A stretch of 64,000 nucleotides of DNA, taken from Acidovorax sp. (GTDB lineage: Bacteria > Pseudomonadota > Gammaproteobacteria > Burkholderiales > Burkholderiaceae_C). The notes under the pieces are model-generated. The model was not told the origin of the DNA. It worked only from the letters and a program-made list of their open reading frames with translations, and ran no database searches. The stretch's first letter is position 1. Each line of letters opens with the position of its first letter. Shown here piece after piece: positions 34,974 to 45,010 of the stretch. The DNA lies in NCBI RefSeq assembly GCF_021287135.1, contig NZ_JAJTBB010000078.1, positions 62,001 to 126,000 of the forward strand, given 5' to 3'. Both the position numbers and the translations under genes were made by a program.

Positions 34974-35582
34974 TCAATCTTCCGTGGGCTTGGGCGGCTT
35001 GGGGCGGGGCGGCTTGGTGGTGTGGATCAGCAACGTGGCCTTGTCCATCTCGCCAGCCAGCAGGGCCGGATAGGCCTTGAGCGAATGCGCGATGCTGTCT
35101 TCGATCAGCGTGCGCTGGTCGGGCGATGGCTTCTTGAGCACCCAGTTGGCGACTTCGCTCTTGATGCCCGGATGGCCGATGCCGATGCGCAGGCGCCAGT
35201 AGTCGGGCGAGCCCAGCTGGCCGTGGATGTCGCGCAGGCCGTTGTGCCCCGCATGGCTGCCGCCGCGCTTGAGCTTGGCCTGGCCCGGCGGAATGTCCAG
35301 CTCGTCATGCACCACCAGGATCTCGTCCGGCTGGATCTTGAAAAAGCGCGCCAGCGCCGCGACGGACTTGCCCGAAAGGTTCATGAACGTCTGTGGCTGC
35401 AGCAGCCACACGCTCTGTCCATGGACCGAAGTGCGGGCCACCAGGCCGTGGTAGCCCCGCTCGGGCACCAGCGTGGCCTTGAGCTCGCGCGCCAGCGCAT
35501 CAATCCACCAAAAACCCGCGTTGTGCCGCGTGGCTTCGTAGTCCGGCCCTGGATTGCCCAGGCCCACAAACAGCTTGATCAT
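34974..35582 (-). CDS. pth: Peptidyl-tRNA hydrolase
   Basis: A 202-residue Pth that recycles peptidyl-tRNA released from stalled ribosomes. It starts [20 protein letters not shown], giving N10 and catalytic His20. FMNLSGKSV and the [12 protein letters not shown] segment (catalytic Asp) are typical. The usual [13 protein letters not shown] follows. It belongs to the conserved set prs-ctc-pth, but a terminator separates it from ctc, so it probably has its own promoter as well. Confidence 0.96.
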   Translation of the reverse strand: MIKLFVGLGNPGPDYEATRHNAGFWWIDALARELKATLVPERGYHGLVARTSVHGQSVWLLQPQTFMNLSGKSVAALARFFKIQPDEILVVHDELDIPPGQAKLKRGGSHAGHNGLRDIHGQLGSPDYWRLRIGIGHPGIKSEVANWVLKKPSPDQRTLIEDSIAHSLKAYPALLAGEMDKATLLIHTTKPPRPKPPKPTED

Positions 35583-35728
35583 CCGCGGATTATCGGTGGG
35601 ACGGACGCCATTTTCGCCCCGTGTGGGCCGCTATCGGGCGGGGCAGGAGCGGCAGGCGCGTGGCTGCGGTCCGCATTCGTCAAGGCGCTGCCGTGGGGCG
35701 CCACCGTCAACGGACATCTTCGCGGGCC

Positions 35729-35757
35729 AAAAAAAAGACCCACACAGGTGGGTCTTT
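35729..35757 (-). terminator. Rho-independent terminator after ctc
   Basis: On the minus strand AAAGACCCAC pairs perfectly with GTGGGTCTTT around a 4-base loop, and the stem runs into eight T residues. It lies 72 bases after the ctc stop. Confidence 0.9.
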
Positions 35758-35828
35758 GGCGGCCAGCCGGATGGGCTGGCCAGGGAGGTGCGGGGCCGGG
35801 ACCCCGCCATGCAAGCGCAGCGAAGTGA

Positions 35829-36467
35829 TTACTTCTTGCCCTTGCCCTTGCCCTTGGCGTCTGCTGCGGGGGCTGCTTCGGCGGCAGGGGCTTCCACGAC
35901 CTCGACCGGAGGCACCACGGACACCAGCACGGGGTTGTTGGTCTGGCCGCCGCGCACCTTGGGCGCCACGCCCTTGGGCAGCTTGATGTCCTTCAGGTGC
36001 AACGAAGCGCCCTTTTCCAGCTTGGACAGGTCCACAGCGATGAATTCGGGCAGATCGGACGGCATGCAGGTCACGTCCAACTCGTTCACCACGGGGTTGA
36101 CCATGCACTTGTCGACCTTGACGGCGGGCGATTCTTCAGCACCGCTGTAGTGCAGCGGCACCTTCATGTGCAGCTTGGTCTTGTCGTCCACGCGCTGGAA
36201 ATCGATGTGCAGGACCAGTTGCTTGTAGGGGTGGTATTGCACGTCGCGCAGCAGGACCTTGCTGGTCTTGCCGGCCACTTCCATGTCCAGCACGCTGGAG
36301 TGGAAGGCTTCCTTCTTGAGGGCGTGCCACAGGGCGTTGTGGTCCACTTCGATCAGTTGGGGCTCGGCAGCACCACCGTACACGATGCCAGGCGTCTTGC
36401 CCGAATTGCGCAGACGGCGGCTCGCACCCGTACCCTGCTTGGCGCGCTCAAAAGCGACGAAGTTCAT
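35829..36467 (-). CDS. rplY: 50S ribosomal protein L25, general stress (Ctc) form
   Basis: A 212-residue two-domain L25. Residues 1-95 form the 5S rRNA-binding L25 domain ([20 protein letters not shown] near the start); residues 96-190 form the TL5/Ctc beta domain. A Lys/Gly-rich tail (KGKGKGKK) ends the protein. AGGAG before ATG 36467 decides the start over the longer open frame. It lies between prs and pth, the standard betaproteobacterial order. Confidence 0.95.
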   Translation of the reverse strand: MNFVAFERAKQGTGASRRLRNSGKTPGIVYGGAAEPQLIEVDHNALWHALKKEAFHSSVLDMEVAGKTSKVLLRDVQYHPYKQLVLHIDFQRVDDKTKLHMKVPLHYSGAEESPAVKVDKCMVNPVVNELDVTCMPSDLPEFIAVDLSKLEKGASLHLKDIKLPKGVAPKVRGGQTNNPVLVSVVPPVEVVEAPAAEAAPAADAKGKGKGKK

Positions 36468-36571
36468 AGTTAGCTCCTGAAAAGAGGCGACCGCGACCAG
36501 TCGTCCTCCGTTTTGAAAAAGACCCGAAACCCCGGTGGGCCTCAGGCCTGCTGGTTGTTCTCGCACAGGAA

Positions 36572-36596
36572 ACAAGCCTCCGCAGGGGAGGCTTGT
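36572..36596 (-). terminator. Hairpin after prs, possible terminator
   Basis: ACAAGCCTCC pairs perfectly with GGAGGCTTGT across a 5-base loop, 35 bases after the prs stop. On the minus strand it is followed by TTCCTG, a weak T-tract, so it may only attenuate read-through into ctc. Confidence 0.5.
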
Positions 36597-36630
36597 GCGC
36601 GAAATCCGCCGGCGGCCTTCGCCGCGGGGA

Positions 36631-37605
36631 TCAGAACAGGTTTTCCTGGTCCGAGAACAGGCTCATCACCGACTCCCCCTTGGCAATGCGCTGGATCGTC
36701 TCGGCGAACAGCGGGGCCACGGAAAGCTGGCGAATCTTGGAACATCCCTTGGCGTTGTCGCTCAGGGGAATGGTATTGGTCACCACCACTTCGTCCAGAG
36801 CCGTGCCCTTGGAGATGCGCTCAATGGCGGGACCCGAGAAAATGGGGTGGGTGCAATAGGCGTACACGCTCTTGGCGCCGCGCTCCTTGAGCACCTCGGC
36901 CGCCTTCACCAGCGTGCCGGCGGTGTCGATCATGTCGTCCATGATCACGCAGTTGCGGCCTTCGATTTCACCGATCACGTGCATGACCTCGGACACGTTG
37001 GCCCGAGGGCGCCGCTTGTCGATGATGGCCAGATCGCAACCCAGCTGCTTGGCCAGCGCACGTGCGCGCACCACGCCACCCACGTCGGGAGACACGACGA
37101 TCAGGTCATCGTAATTCTTCTGGCGCAGATCCCCCAGCAGAACGGGGGAGGCATAGATGTTGTCCACCGGGATGTCGAAGAAACCCTGGATCTGGTCGGC
37201 ATGCAGGTCCATGGTCAGCACGCGGGCCACGCCCACGGCCTGGAGCATGTTGGCCACCACCTTGGCGGTGATTGGCACGCGCGTCGAACGGGGGCGGCGG
37301 TCCTGGCGGGCGTAGCCGAAGTAGGGGATCACGGCGCTGATGCGTTCGGCCGATGCGCGCTTGAGCGCATCCACCATGATCAGCAGTTCCATCAGGTTTT
37401 CGTTGGTGGGCGCGCAGGTGGACTGCACCACGAACACATCGCGCGCACGCACGTTCTGCTTGATTTCGACGGTGACTTCGCCGTCGGAGAAGCGACCCAC
37501 GTCGGCCGCGCCCAGAGGGGTGCCGAGGTGTTGGGCAATTTCAGCTGCCATGCCAGGGTTGGCATTGCCGGTGAAAACCATGAAGTCGGGTTGATTGGCT
37601 TGCAT
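36631..37605 (-). CDS. prs: Ribose-phosphate pyrophosphokinase
   Basis: A 324-residue PRPP synthetase, which makes 5-phosphoribosyl 1-diphosphate for nucleotides, His and Trp. Seen are [19 protein letters not shown], the flexible catalytic loop [20 protein letters not shown], the metal site [17 protein letters not shown] and the PRPP loop [16 protein letters not shown] 37605 was chosen; the longer frame would run into tRNA-Gln. The tRNA gene lies 46 bases upstream and probably shares a transcript. Confidence 0.97.
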   Translation of the reverse strand: MQANQPDFMVFTGNANPGMAAEIAQHLGTPLGAADVGRFSDGEVTVEIKQNVRARDVFVVQSTCAPTNENLMELLIMVDALKRASAERISAVIPYFGYARQDRRPRSTRVPITAKVVANMLQAVGVARVLTMDLHADQIQGFFDIPVDNIYASPVLLGDLRQKNYDDLIVVSPDVGGVVRARALAKQLGCDLAIIDKRRPRANVSEVMHVIGEIEGRNCVIMDDMIDTAGTLVKAAEVLKERGAKSVYAYCTHPIFSGPAIERISKGTALDEVVVTNTIPLSDNAKGCSKIRQLSVAPLFAETIQRIAKGESVMSLFSDQENLF

Positions 37606-37651
37606 GAGAGTCCCAGCAATCTGAAAAAAGGCCCGTACGCGAGAAGATATT

Positions 37652-37728
37652 TGGCAGGGGAAGAAGGATTCGAACCTTCGCATGCCGGAATCAAAATCCG
37701 GTGCCTTAACCAGCTTGGCGACTCCCCT
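37652..37728 (-). tRNA. tRNA-Gln (anticodon UUG)
   Basis: The minus strand folds as a cloverleaf. The acceptor strands are AGGGGAG and TTCCCCT, followed by G and an encoded CCA. The D-arm holds AAGCTGGTTAAGG. The anticodon stem-loop ACCGGATTTTGATTCCGG gives UUG. The T-arm is GAAGGTTCGAATCCTTC. It lies between ispE and prs, the usual place in betaproteobacteria. Confidence 0.97.
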
Positions 37729-37758
37729 ACACAGGTTGACTGCCGAAGGCAGCCCACC

Positions 37759-38616
37759 TTAATCTTCGTCTGATGCCCACCCTGCCAGAGGATGAACCAT
37801 CAGATTTTCACATGGCTTGACTTGCCAGCCCTCAGGGGCTCCGGACAAATCCACCGCATGTGACATTTGCGCAAACACTGCACTTCCTGAGCCTGTCATC
37901 CGGCCTTGCAATCCGCGTTTTCCCAGCCATTGAATGGCTTGAGTCACATCCGGGCACAAGGCTTCTGCAACGGGCTGCAAGTCATTTCGACCGAAGTCAA
38001 AGTGTGCTGCAGCAAAGCCTAAGATTGTAGCACTATCTGAATCACGTTTCAAACTCGGCGACGAAAAAATTGTTTTTGTCTCCAAGCCTGCTGCGGGCTT
38101 CACTACCGCGAAGCGCGCTTGTGGCACTTGGTGCGCTTTCTCAAGCGGCGCTATTGTCTCACCAATTCCTTCCACCCAGGCGTTGCCCCCGCATAAAAAA
38201 AACGGGACGTCTGCGCCCAGTGTCAAGCCGATCTTCTGCAGCGCGCCGCGCGACAGGCCCAGGCCCCACAGTTGGTTGAGCGCCAGCAGGGTGGTGGCCG
38301 CGTCGGACGAACCGCCGCCCATGCCCGCCTGCGAGGGAATGCTCTTCAAGACCCCAATGTGCACGCCCTCGGAACACCCGGTGGCCTGTTGCAGTGCCAG
38401 GGCGGCCCGCACGGTGAGATCGGTCTCTGGAAGGGGCGCGCCCAGGTCTTCGCGGGTGATCCGGCCATCCGTGCGCCGGGTGAAATGCAGCGTGTCGCAC
38501 CAGTCGATGAGCATGAATACCGATTGCAGCAAGTGGTATCCATCGGCACGGCGGCCCATGATGTGAAGGAACAGGTTGAGCTTGGCCGGGGCTGGCACGT
38601 CGTACAGGGAATGCAT
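37759..38616 (-). CDS. ispE: 4-diphosphocytidyl-2-C-methyl-D-erythritol kinase
   Basis: A 285-residue GHMP kinase of the MEP isoprenoid pathway. The N-terminal YDVPAPAKLNLFLHIMGRRA provides the catalytic Lys; the ATP-binding motif is PSQAGMGGGSSDAATTLLAL, and GADVPFFLCGGNAWVEGIGE contains the Asp. The C-terminal GRMTGSGSAVFAQM is the third GHMP motif. It is followed by tRNA-Gln and prs and preceded by lolB. Confidence 0.96.
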   Translation of the reverse strand: MHSLYDVPAPAKLNLFLHIMGRRADGYHLLQSVFMLIDWCDTLHFTRRTDGRITREDLGAPLPETDLTVRAALALQQATGCSEGVHIGVLKSIPSQAGMGGGSSDAATTLLALNQLWGLGLSRGALQKIGLTLGADVPFFLCGGNAWVEGIGETIAPLEKAHQVPQARFAVVKPAAGLETKTIFSSPSLKRDSDSATILGFAAAHFDFGRNDLQPVAEALCPDVTQAIQWLGKRGLQGRMTGSGSAVFAQMSHAVDLSGAPEGWQVKPCENLMVHPLAGWASDED

Positions 38617-38667
38617 GGGGCAGGGGGCACCAGAAGCGAAATGGCGCCTGGATTTTCAAAGGACTGG

Positions 38668-39210
38668 CTAGCGCGTCAGCGCAATGCGCAAGGTGGCTTG
38701 GGGTGCGGGCTCGTCGCGCTGGGCCACCAGCCGGCCTTGCTCCAGCGCGGAAAGGTCCGCCCTCCAGCCGGGCGCGCTGGCTGGCTGGCCCTGGAACCAG
38801 CGGAACAGCGCGGCCACGGGGATGGGCGCCCCAGCGACCTCCTGCAGCAGTGCGTCGAGCGAGTCGGAGCGGCGTGTTTCCTGGGCGGTCGTCAACTGGG
38901 CGTAGCCTTCGTTCCATTCCACCTGGGCGATCCGGGTGCCGAGGGGGCTGGTCAGCGCCAGGCCGCCCTGGCGCTCGCTGCCCCACAGTTCAAACAGGGC
39001 GGCGAACGACTGCGCGTTCTGCCCCTCGACCTGCAGTGAAAGGCGGCCGGACCACGTGTTCTCTTCCCCGGCAGGCTTGAGCGGCGCCTGCGCGCAGCCC
39101 GCTAGCCACAAGGCGCAGACTGCCCAGAAGAGCCATCGGGCGTATTGCCAGCCGGGGCCGTTCCAGGGCCGGGCGCCGGTCTGGTTTGTGTGGGATGCGG
39201 TGTGGGTCAA
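38668..39210 (-). CDS. lolB: Outer-membrane lipoprotein LolB
   Basis: A 180-residue predicted lipoprotein. The hydrophobic segment WLFWAVCALWLAGC ends in a lipobox with Cys39. The mature part has WSGRLSLQVEGQ and LTSPLGTRIAQVEW, typical of LolB, which inserts lipoproteins into the outer membrane. The only fitting start is TTG at 39210, whose TTGA overlaps the TPR gene's stop; no in-frame ATG or GTG precedes the signal segment. This start suggests coupling and a lowered translation rate. Confidence 0.9.
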   Translation of the reverse strand: MTHTASHTNQTGARPWNGPGWQYARWLFWAVCALWLAGCAQAPLKPAGEENTWSGRLSLQVEGQNAQSFAALFELWGSERQGGLALTSPLGTRIAQVEWNEGYAQLTTAQETRRSDSLDALLQEVAGAPIPVAALFRWFQGQPASAPGWRADLSALEQGRLVAQRDEPAPQATLRIALTR

Positions 39211-40982
39211 GGCTGCGCCCCCAGGCGCTTGAGTGTTTCCTTGAGGGTCTCGTTGTCAGGGCTGGTGCGAAAGCCCTCTCTCCAGACGGCCCGGGCGGCA
39301 TCCTGGTCGCCGAGGCTCCAGAGCACTTCCCCTAAATGGGCGGCAATTTCCACATCGGCCCGCGCCTTATAGGCGGCTTCCAGGAGCCGGCGGGCCTCCG
39401 CCTTGTTGCCCATGCGGAATTCCACCCACGCCAGGCTGTCGTTGATGAACGGATCTGACGGCGCGAATTCCAGCGCTTTCAGGATGAGCTGCTTGGCCTC
39501 TTCCAGCCGCTGGCCGCGATCCGCCAGCGAGTAGCCCAGCGCGTTGTAGGCGTGGTGGTAGTCCGGCTTCTGTGCGATGACCTGCCGCAGGAGTTGCTCC
39601 ATCAGTTCGGGGCGGCCCGCCTTCTCGGCCAGCATCGCTTGGTCGTACACCAGTTCCGGGTCGTCGGGCTCCAGCGCCACGAGTTCGCTCTGGACTTTGT
39701 AGGCGTCCTGGTAGAGGTGCAGGTCGCGCAGCAACTGCACTTCTGCCAGCAGTTTCATGCGTTGCTGCTCGGGCGATGTGCCGGGCAGATTGCGCAGCAG
39801 CGCGCGCGCCTCGGCGATTTTTCCTTGCCGTGCCAGCAGGGAGGCGCGGCGACTTTGGGCGCTGAAGAGGTCTTCTGCACTGTCGATACGCGCCAGCCAG
39901 GCTTCGGCCGCCGCATAGTCCTTTTTCTTCTCCGCAATCTGCGCATGCAGCAGGTATGCCTGGGTCAGGCCTCGTTGGCGCAGTTCGGGGTCCGCCGCGG
40001 CGCTGGCCAGTTCCATGTAATGCTGCAGCGCGGCTTCCGCGGCGGGCAAGCGGTTGTCCTGCAAGTGCAGATTGGCAAGCACCAGCCATGCCTCGGGCAG
40101 GTCCGGCTTCTCCTTGGTCGCCGACTCGAGCTGGCGGGCCGCGTCGGGGTAGCGCTGCAATCCGAGCAGCACCCTCGCGTAGGCCATGCGCAGTTCTGGC
40201 ACAGGCTGGTGCGCAAGCGCCTGGGCCACCACGGGTTCGGCGTCCAGCACGTTTTCTTCCATCAGCTCCAGCGCCAGCCGGGCTGCGCCTTCATTGGCGT
40301 TGTCCAGGACCTGGGCCTTGCGCGCGGCCTCCAGCGCGCCGGGCTTGTCCCCTGCGGCCAGACGCAGTCGACCCAAGGACACCCAGGCGACCGGGCCGGT
40401 CGCGGGGTGCGAGAGTTCGTCCACCAGCGCGGATTCGACGACCTTTACGGCCAGCGCCTTGTCACTGGCACGGCCATACAACTGGGGCAGTGCGGCCAAG
40501 GTCGATGCCTTGGCGCGCGGGGAGGACTGGGCCAGTTCCTGGCGAAGCAATTCCGGCGTTTCGGCAATGCGGTTCAGCGCCACGAGAATCTGCAGCACGT
40601 AGCGGTTCGCCTCGCGCGACTCCGGCAGTGCGTCCTTCCAGGCCTTGGCGGCTGCCAGGGCGTACTCGCCCGAGCGGGATTGCAAGGCGATGTCTGCCGC
40701 CCGCTGGTAGAGCTGGCCGTCGGCGCTGCGGCGTGCAGCCTCCAGCATGAAGGCGTACCCCGCGCCGGGATCGCCGGTGCGGGCGCTGAGTTCTCCGAGG
40801 AAGATCTCGTAGAACAGATCAGCGTCCAGCGCGGGGTTGGAAACCACTGCCGGTTCGTCCGCAGGGGGGGGCGGCGTGTCCGCCTGCTTGGCCCAAACGC
40901 CCTGGGCGACGACGGCCGCCAGGGCGGTCAATAATGCGGTCCGAAAGCTCTGAAATAGCACCATCGGGCCATAATAATCCAT
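39207..40982 (-). CDS. Large TPR protein, exported
   Basis: A 591-residue protein with an N-terminal signal segment ([19 protein letters not shown]) and then many TPR units over most of its length, such as [40 protein letters not shown] and [20 protein letters not shown]. It always appears next to lolB-ispE in relatives, as I recall, but its role is not defined; an envelope assembly role is plausible. The start may be ATG 40982 or ATG 40964. It is divergent from mutM, with 29 bases between starts. Confidence 0.85.
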   Translation of the reverse strand: MDYYGPMVLFQSFRTALLTALAAVVAQGVWAKQADTPPPPADEPAVVSNPALDADLFYEIFLGELSARTGDPGAGYAFMLEAARRSADGQLYQRAADIALQSRSGEYALAAAKAWKDALPESREANRYVLQILVALNRIAETPELLRQELAQSSPRAKASTLAALPQLYGRASDKALAVKVVESALVDELSHPATGPVAWVSLGRLRLAAGDKPGALEAARKAQVLDNANEGAARLALELMEENVLDAEPVVAQALAHQPVPELRMAYARVLLGLQRYPDAARQLESATKEKPDLPEAWLVLANLHLQDNRLPAAEAALQHYMELASAAADPELRQRGLTQAYLLHAQIAEKKKDYAAAEAWLARIDSAEDLFSAQSRRASLLARQGKIAEARALLRNLPGTSPEQQRMKLLAEVQLLRDLHLYQDAYKVQSELVALEPDDPELVYDQAMLAEKAGRPELMEQLLRQVIAQKPDYHHAYNALGYSLADRGQRLEEAKQLILKALEFAPSDPFINDSLAWVEFRMGNKAEARRLLEAAYKARADVEIAAHLGEVLWSLGDQDAARAVWREGFRTSPDNETLKETLKRLGAQP

Positions 40983-41011
40983 GCCTGCTGTCCTGCCGCC
41001 CTGGTCTTTCT

Positions 41012-41827
41012 ATGCCTGAGTTGCCCGAAGTGGAAGTCACGCGCCGCAGCGTGGCGCAAGCCGTCGAGGGCGCACGCATCCGGTCGGTGGAGCTGGGCAA
41101 GCCCTTGCGCTGGCCGTTGGGCTGCGCGCCGCAGATCCTGGTCGGGCAGGAGGTGCTGGGGGTTCGCCGCCGGGGCAAATATCTGTTGTTCGACCTGAGC
41201 CAAGGGATGCTGCTGGTGCACCTGGGCATGTCGGGCAGCCTGCGCTTTGCCGAGAGTCTGCCGCCGGCCGGAGCCCACGACCACTTCACCCTGGTGACCA
41301 CCTTCGGCACTTTGCGGTTGCACGACCCCCGGCGGTTCGGCGCCGTGGTGTATGCGGCGGGCGAGCAGGACCCTGTCGCTGCCAAGTTGCTTGGCGGGCT
41401 CGGAATGGAGCCTCTGTCGGATGCCTTTTCTCTGGAGGCGTTTCGGCTGGGCCTGAAAAAGAGCCGCCTGCCCATCAAGCAACTGCTGCTGGCGGGCCGC
41501 CTGGTGGTTGGGGTGGGCAACATCTATGCGTCGGAAGTGCTGTATCTTGCCGGCGTCCGTCCCACCACGGCGGCTTCCCGCATCGGGCCTGTGCGTGTTG
41601 AAAAGCTGCACGCGGCGATTCGCTCCGTGCTGGCACGGGCGGTGGAGATGGGCGGGAGCACGTTGCGGGATTTTTCCAGCGCGGACGGATCGGCCGGCCA
41701 CTTTCAGGCCCAGGCAAACGTGTATGGACGCGGGGGCGCGCCCTGCTATCGTTGCGGTGCCTCCATCCAGCTGATTCGGCAGGGGCAGCGAAGCAGTTAC
41801 TTCTGTCCCGGATGCCAGCGTCCCTGA
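41012..41827 (+). CDS. mutM: Formamidopyrimidine-DNA glycosylase
   Basis: A 271-residue Fpg that removes 8-oxoguanine. It starts with [11 protein letters not shown] after Met, giving catalytic Pro2 and Glu3, and has HLGMSGSLR and the DPRRFGAVV segments. The C-terminal zinc finger is [10 protein letters not shown], then YFCPGCQ. ATG 41012 exposes Pro2, so it must be the start although the frame opens at 40934. Its partner mutY lies two genes downstream. Confidence 0.97.
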   Translation: MPELPEVEVTRRSVAQAVEGARIRSVELGKPLRWPLGCAPQILVGQEVLGVRRRGKYLLFDLSQGMLLVHLGMSGSLRFAESLPPAGAHDHFTLVTTFGTLRLHDPRRFGAVVYAAGEQDPVAAKLLGGLGMEPLSDAFSLEAFRLGLKKSRLPIKQLLLAGRLVVGVGNIYASEVLYLAGVRPTTAASRIGPVRVEKLHAAIRSVLARAVEMGGSTLRDFSSADGSAGHFQAQANVYGRGGAPCYRCGASIQLIRQGQRSSYFCPGCQRP

Positions 41828-41943
41828 GTTGTGGAGCTTTGCGGTCCCTGGGGCGGGGGCAGCGGCTCGTCGGTCGATGCTATATTTTGTGTCTGCCTGC
41901 CGGGTTGGCGGGGACATTGTTTTCTTAGACCTCCGGGAGCAAA

Positions 41944-43908
41944 GTGGGCCCTTCCTTTAACGAGCAGTTCGACCAGCACGGCGTCTGGCGGCGTGAGTTC
42001 GCCCTGCAGCTCAAACGGCTGGCGGAGTGGATGTCCTCCCACGAGCTCATGGACGCGGCCGTCCAGGAACGGCTGGCCCGCTTGGAGGAGCAGGTGCGCA
42101 GCGACAAGGTCATGGTGGCTTTTGTCGCAGAGTTCTCCCGCGGCAAATCGGAGCTGATCAACGCGATCTTCTTTGCGGACTACGGACGCCGCATCATGCC
42201 GGCGAGTGCCGGGCGCACAACGATGTGTCCCACCGAGTTGGGATATGACGCCAGCGTGGCACCTTGCCTGCGCCTGCTCCCCATCGAAACCCGGCTGCAA
42301 GTACAGAGCCTGGCAGAGTGGCGGATGAAAGCCGACCGCTGGCAGGAAATCCCCTTGGAAATAGGGAACGCGGACCAGATCGCTGCAGCGCTCGAAAAGG
42401 TCTCCGAGGTGCGCAAGGTCAGCCTGGATGACGCGCGCGCCCTAGGTTTCTGGCACGACGACCTGGTCGAGGAAAACCCGGTCCCGGATGCGGACGGGTT
42501 GGTGGAGGTGCCCATGTGGCGCCATGCGGTCATCAACATCCCGCATCCTTTGCTCAAGCAAGGCCTGGTGATTCTGGACACCCCCGGACTGAACGCCGTG
42601 GGCGCGGAGCCTGAGCTGACGGTGAACCTGATTCCGCAGGCCCATGCGGTGGTGTTCATTCTGGGGGCGGACACCGGGGTGACCCGCTCCGATCTCTCGA
42701 TCTGGCGGGAGCACTTGGCCACGTCGGCAGAGAGCATCGACGCCCGCTTGGTAGTGCTGAACAAGATCGACACGCTGTGGGACACGCTGAACTCCGCAGA
42801 GCAGGTGCAGGCGCAGATCGAGCGTCAATGCCGCACCTCTGCGGAAATGCTGGGCGTTCCGCTAGACCGGGTGGTCCCTGTCTCGGCGCAGAAAGGCCTG
42901 GTCGCCAAGATCACGGCCGATGACCTGCTGTTGGAAAGCAGCGGATTGCCTGTCCTTGAAGACGCTCTGGCGCGGGGCATCATGGGACGGCGCCAGTCCA
43001 TCCTGCGGGCTGCCGTGGCCAACGGGGTGTCCAGCCTGCGGGCGGAAACCTCCCGTGTCATCAATATCCGGCGCCGGGATCTCGACGACCAGATGGCCGA
43101 GTTGCGCAGCCTGCGGGGCAAGAACGCCTCCGTGATCGAGTCCATGCGCCACCGCATCGAGCAGGAGCAGCGCGAGTTCGACCTGAGCACGGCCAAGATC
43201 CAGGCCGTGCGGGCGGTGCATCTCAAGCTGCTTCGCGACGTGTTTCAGCAGTTGGGGGCCAAGTCGCTGAAGGCAGAGTTGGCGGAGTTGGCCCAGACAC
43301 TCCAGCACAAGGGGCTGAAGCTTGGCGTTAAAAAGATCTACGTCCAGACGTTCGACCAGCTGCGGGGTACGTTGGACAAGGCGCAAGCCTCCGGCACCGA
43401 GATCCAGGCCATGCTGGGCGGGACGTTCCGGCAGCTCAACGCGGAATTCGGCTTCTCGCTGCAGGTGCCATCGCCACCGCAGCTGGAGCATTTCATTGGT
43501 GATCTGAACCAGATCGAGCAAAGCCATTTGCAGTATCTTGGTGTAGGCAACGCGCTGAAGCTCGCGCAGCCTGAGTTTGCCGAGCGGCTGGTGCGTGCGC
43601 TGGCGATGCGGCTGCGCACCGTCTACGAATCTGCGGCCAACGATCTGGAGTTGTGGAGCAAGTCGGCGACAGCTCAGCTGGATGCCCAGTTGCGCGAGCG
43701 CCGTCGCAGCTTTGCGCGCCGTATCGAGGCCGTGGACCGGATACAGCAAGCGGCCAGCGGCTTGGTGGAGCGCATTGCCGAAATTGAGGCGAGCGAGGAA
43801 GAGCTCGTCCAGCTGGAACAGCGGCTGCAGGAGTTGACGGGCCGGCTGGTGGCGCTGCCCGGCACTGCGGGTGTGACCGCAGCGGATGGCCTCGCGCAGT
43901 CCGCATGA
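41944..43908 (+). CDS. Bacterial dynamin-like GTPase
   Basis: A 654-residue dynamin-family GTPase. The P-loop is AEFSRGKS (62-69), where the first Gly of the consensus is Ala. Switch region RTTMCPTELG (91-100), DTPGLNAVG (G3) and NKIDTLWD (G4) follow. The C-terminal 350 residues are helical with long coiled-coil stretches, as expected for the stalk. Such proteins remodel or protect membranes. GGGAGC precedes the GTG start. It ends in an ATGA overlap with mutY and starts 116 bases after mutM, so it is embedded in an oxidative-DNA-repair set. Confidence 0.9.
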   Translation: MGPSFNEQFDQHGVWRREFALQLKRLAEWMSSHELMDAAVQERLARLEEQVRSDKVMVAFVAEFSRGKSELINAIFFADYGRRIMPASAGRTTMCPTELGYDASVAPCLRLLPIETRLQVQSLAEWRMKADRWQEIPLEIGNADQIAAALEKVSEVRKVSLDDARALGFWHDDLVEENPVPDADGLVEVPMWRHAVINIPHPLLKQGLVILDTPGLNAVGAEPELTVNLIPQAHAVVFILGADTGVTRSDLSIWREHLATSAESIDARLVVLNKIDTLWDTLNSAEQVQAQIERQCRTSAEMLGVPLDRVVPVSAQKGLVAKITADDLLLESSGLPVLEDALARGIMGRRQSILRAAVANGVSSLRAETSRVINIRRRDLDDQMAELRSLRGKNASVIESMRHRIEQEQREFDLSTAKIQAVRAVHLKLLRDVFQQLGAKSLKAELAELAQTLQHKGLKLGVKKIYVQTFDQLRGTLDKAQASGTEIQAMLGGTFRQLNAEFGFSLQVPSPPQLEHFIGDLNQIEQSHLQYLGVGNALKLAQPEFAERLVRALAMRLRTVYESAANDLELWSKSATAQLDAQLRERRRSFARRIEAVDRIQQAASGLVERIAEIEASEEELVQLEQRLQELTGRLVALPGTAGVTAADGLAQSA

Positions 43909-44978
43909 GGGCCCCGCTACCGGAGAACCTTGCCGAACGGGTGGTTGCATGGCAGGCCTCCCATGGCCGCAACCACCTGCCCTGGCAGAAGACGCGGGAC
44001 CCCTATCGGGTCTGGCTCTCGGAAATCATGCTGCAACAAACCCAGGTGGCCACGGTCCTGGAGTACTACGCGCGCTTTCTCGAACGTTTCCCCGACGTGG
44101 CGGCCCTGGCGCGAGCCGACCAGGACGAGGTGATGGGGTTGTGGAGCGGCTTGGGCTATTACACCCGTGCCCGCAATTTGCACCGTTGCGCCCAGCGCGT
44201 GGTCGACACCCACGGGGGCGAGTTTCCTCGTTCGGCGCAAGAGCTGGCAACGCTGCCCGGGATCGGCCGTTCGACTGCTGGCGCCATTGCCGCGTTCTGC
44301 TTCTCAGAGCGGGTCCCTATCCTGGACGCCAATGTCCGGCGGGTACTGACCCGTGTACTGGGGTTTGAAGAGGATCTGGCGCAGGCTAAAAACGAGCGCG
44401 CGCTGTGGGGGGCGGCCCAGTCCCTGCTTCCGACCACCGATCTCGCGGAGGCCATGCCCCGGTATACCCAAGGCCTCATGGACTTGGGCGCGTCGGTGTG
44501 CACGCCGCGCTCGCCAAAGTGCCAGGCCTGCCCCCTGGTCGCTTGCTGTGCAGCATTTGCGGCGGGCGACCCGGAGCGCTATCCCGTCAAGACACGCAAG
44601 CTGCTTCGCCGGGCGGAGTCGTGGTATCTGCTGGTCCTTCGCAATGCCGCTGGGGCCGTGTGGTTGCAGCGCAGGCCTGCCGACGGCATTTGGGCAGGTA
44701 TGCACTGCGTGCCCGTGTTTGCCGACAGGGCGGCATTGCAGGACTGCGTGGCATCCCTCGGGGATGCCTGCGACTTGGCGATGGAAGAGCTCCCGCCATT
44801 CGTCCATGTCCTGACACACCGGGATTTGCACCTTCACCCTGTGTTGGTTGCTGCAGGGGCGTCAGCGCAGCCTGGGCAGGACCCCGGGGACTGGTATGGC
44901 CCTGAGGCATGGCAGGGCATGGGTTTGCCGGCGCCGATACGCAAGCTGCTGGACGCGACCCGCTCGGCGCTCTGGTGA
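43905..44978 (+). CDS. mutY: A/G-specific adenine glycosylase
   Basis: A 357-residue MutY that removes A paired with 8-oxoguanine. Catalytic Glu40 is in LSEIMLQQTQ and Asp141 in VPILDANVRRVL. The helix-hairpin-helix is LPGIGRSTAGAIAA. The [4Fe-4S] ligands are C-x6-C-x2-C-x5-C in the stretch starting CTPRSPKCQAC. A C-terminal NUDIX-like domain recognises 8-oxoG. The start overlaps the dynamin-like gene by 4 bases, which implies translational coupling. Confidence 0.97.
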   Translation: MRAPLPENLAERVVAWQASHGRNHLPWQKTRDPYRVWLSEIMLQQTQVATVLEYYARFLERFPDVAALARADQDEVMGLWSGLGYYTRARNLHRCAQRVVDTHGGEFPRSAQELATLPGIGRSTAGAIAAFCFSERVPILDANVRRVLTRVLGFEEDLAQAKNERALWGAAQSLLPTTDLAEAMPRYTQGLMDLGASVCTPRSPKCQACPLVACCAAFAAGDPERYPVKTRKLLRRAESWYLLVLRNAAGAVWLQRRPADGIWAGMHCVPVFADRAALQDCVASLGDACDLAMEELPPFVHVLTHRDLHLHPVLVAAGASAQPGQDPGDWYGPEAWQGMGLPAPIRKLLDATRSALW

Positions 44979-45010
44979 GGGTTCTGCGGGCGGGGCGCTG
45001 ATCGCGCCGT

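Noticed and set aside
37652-37728. tRNA-Gln as an island attachment site
   Set aside because: No integrase, no duplicated tRNA end and flanking genes in their normal housekeeping order.
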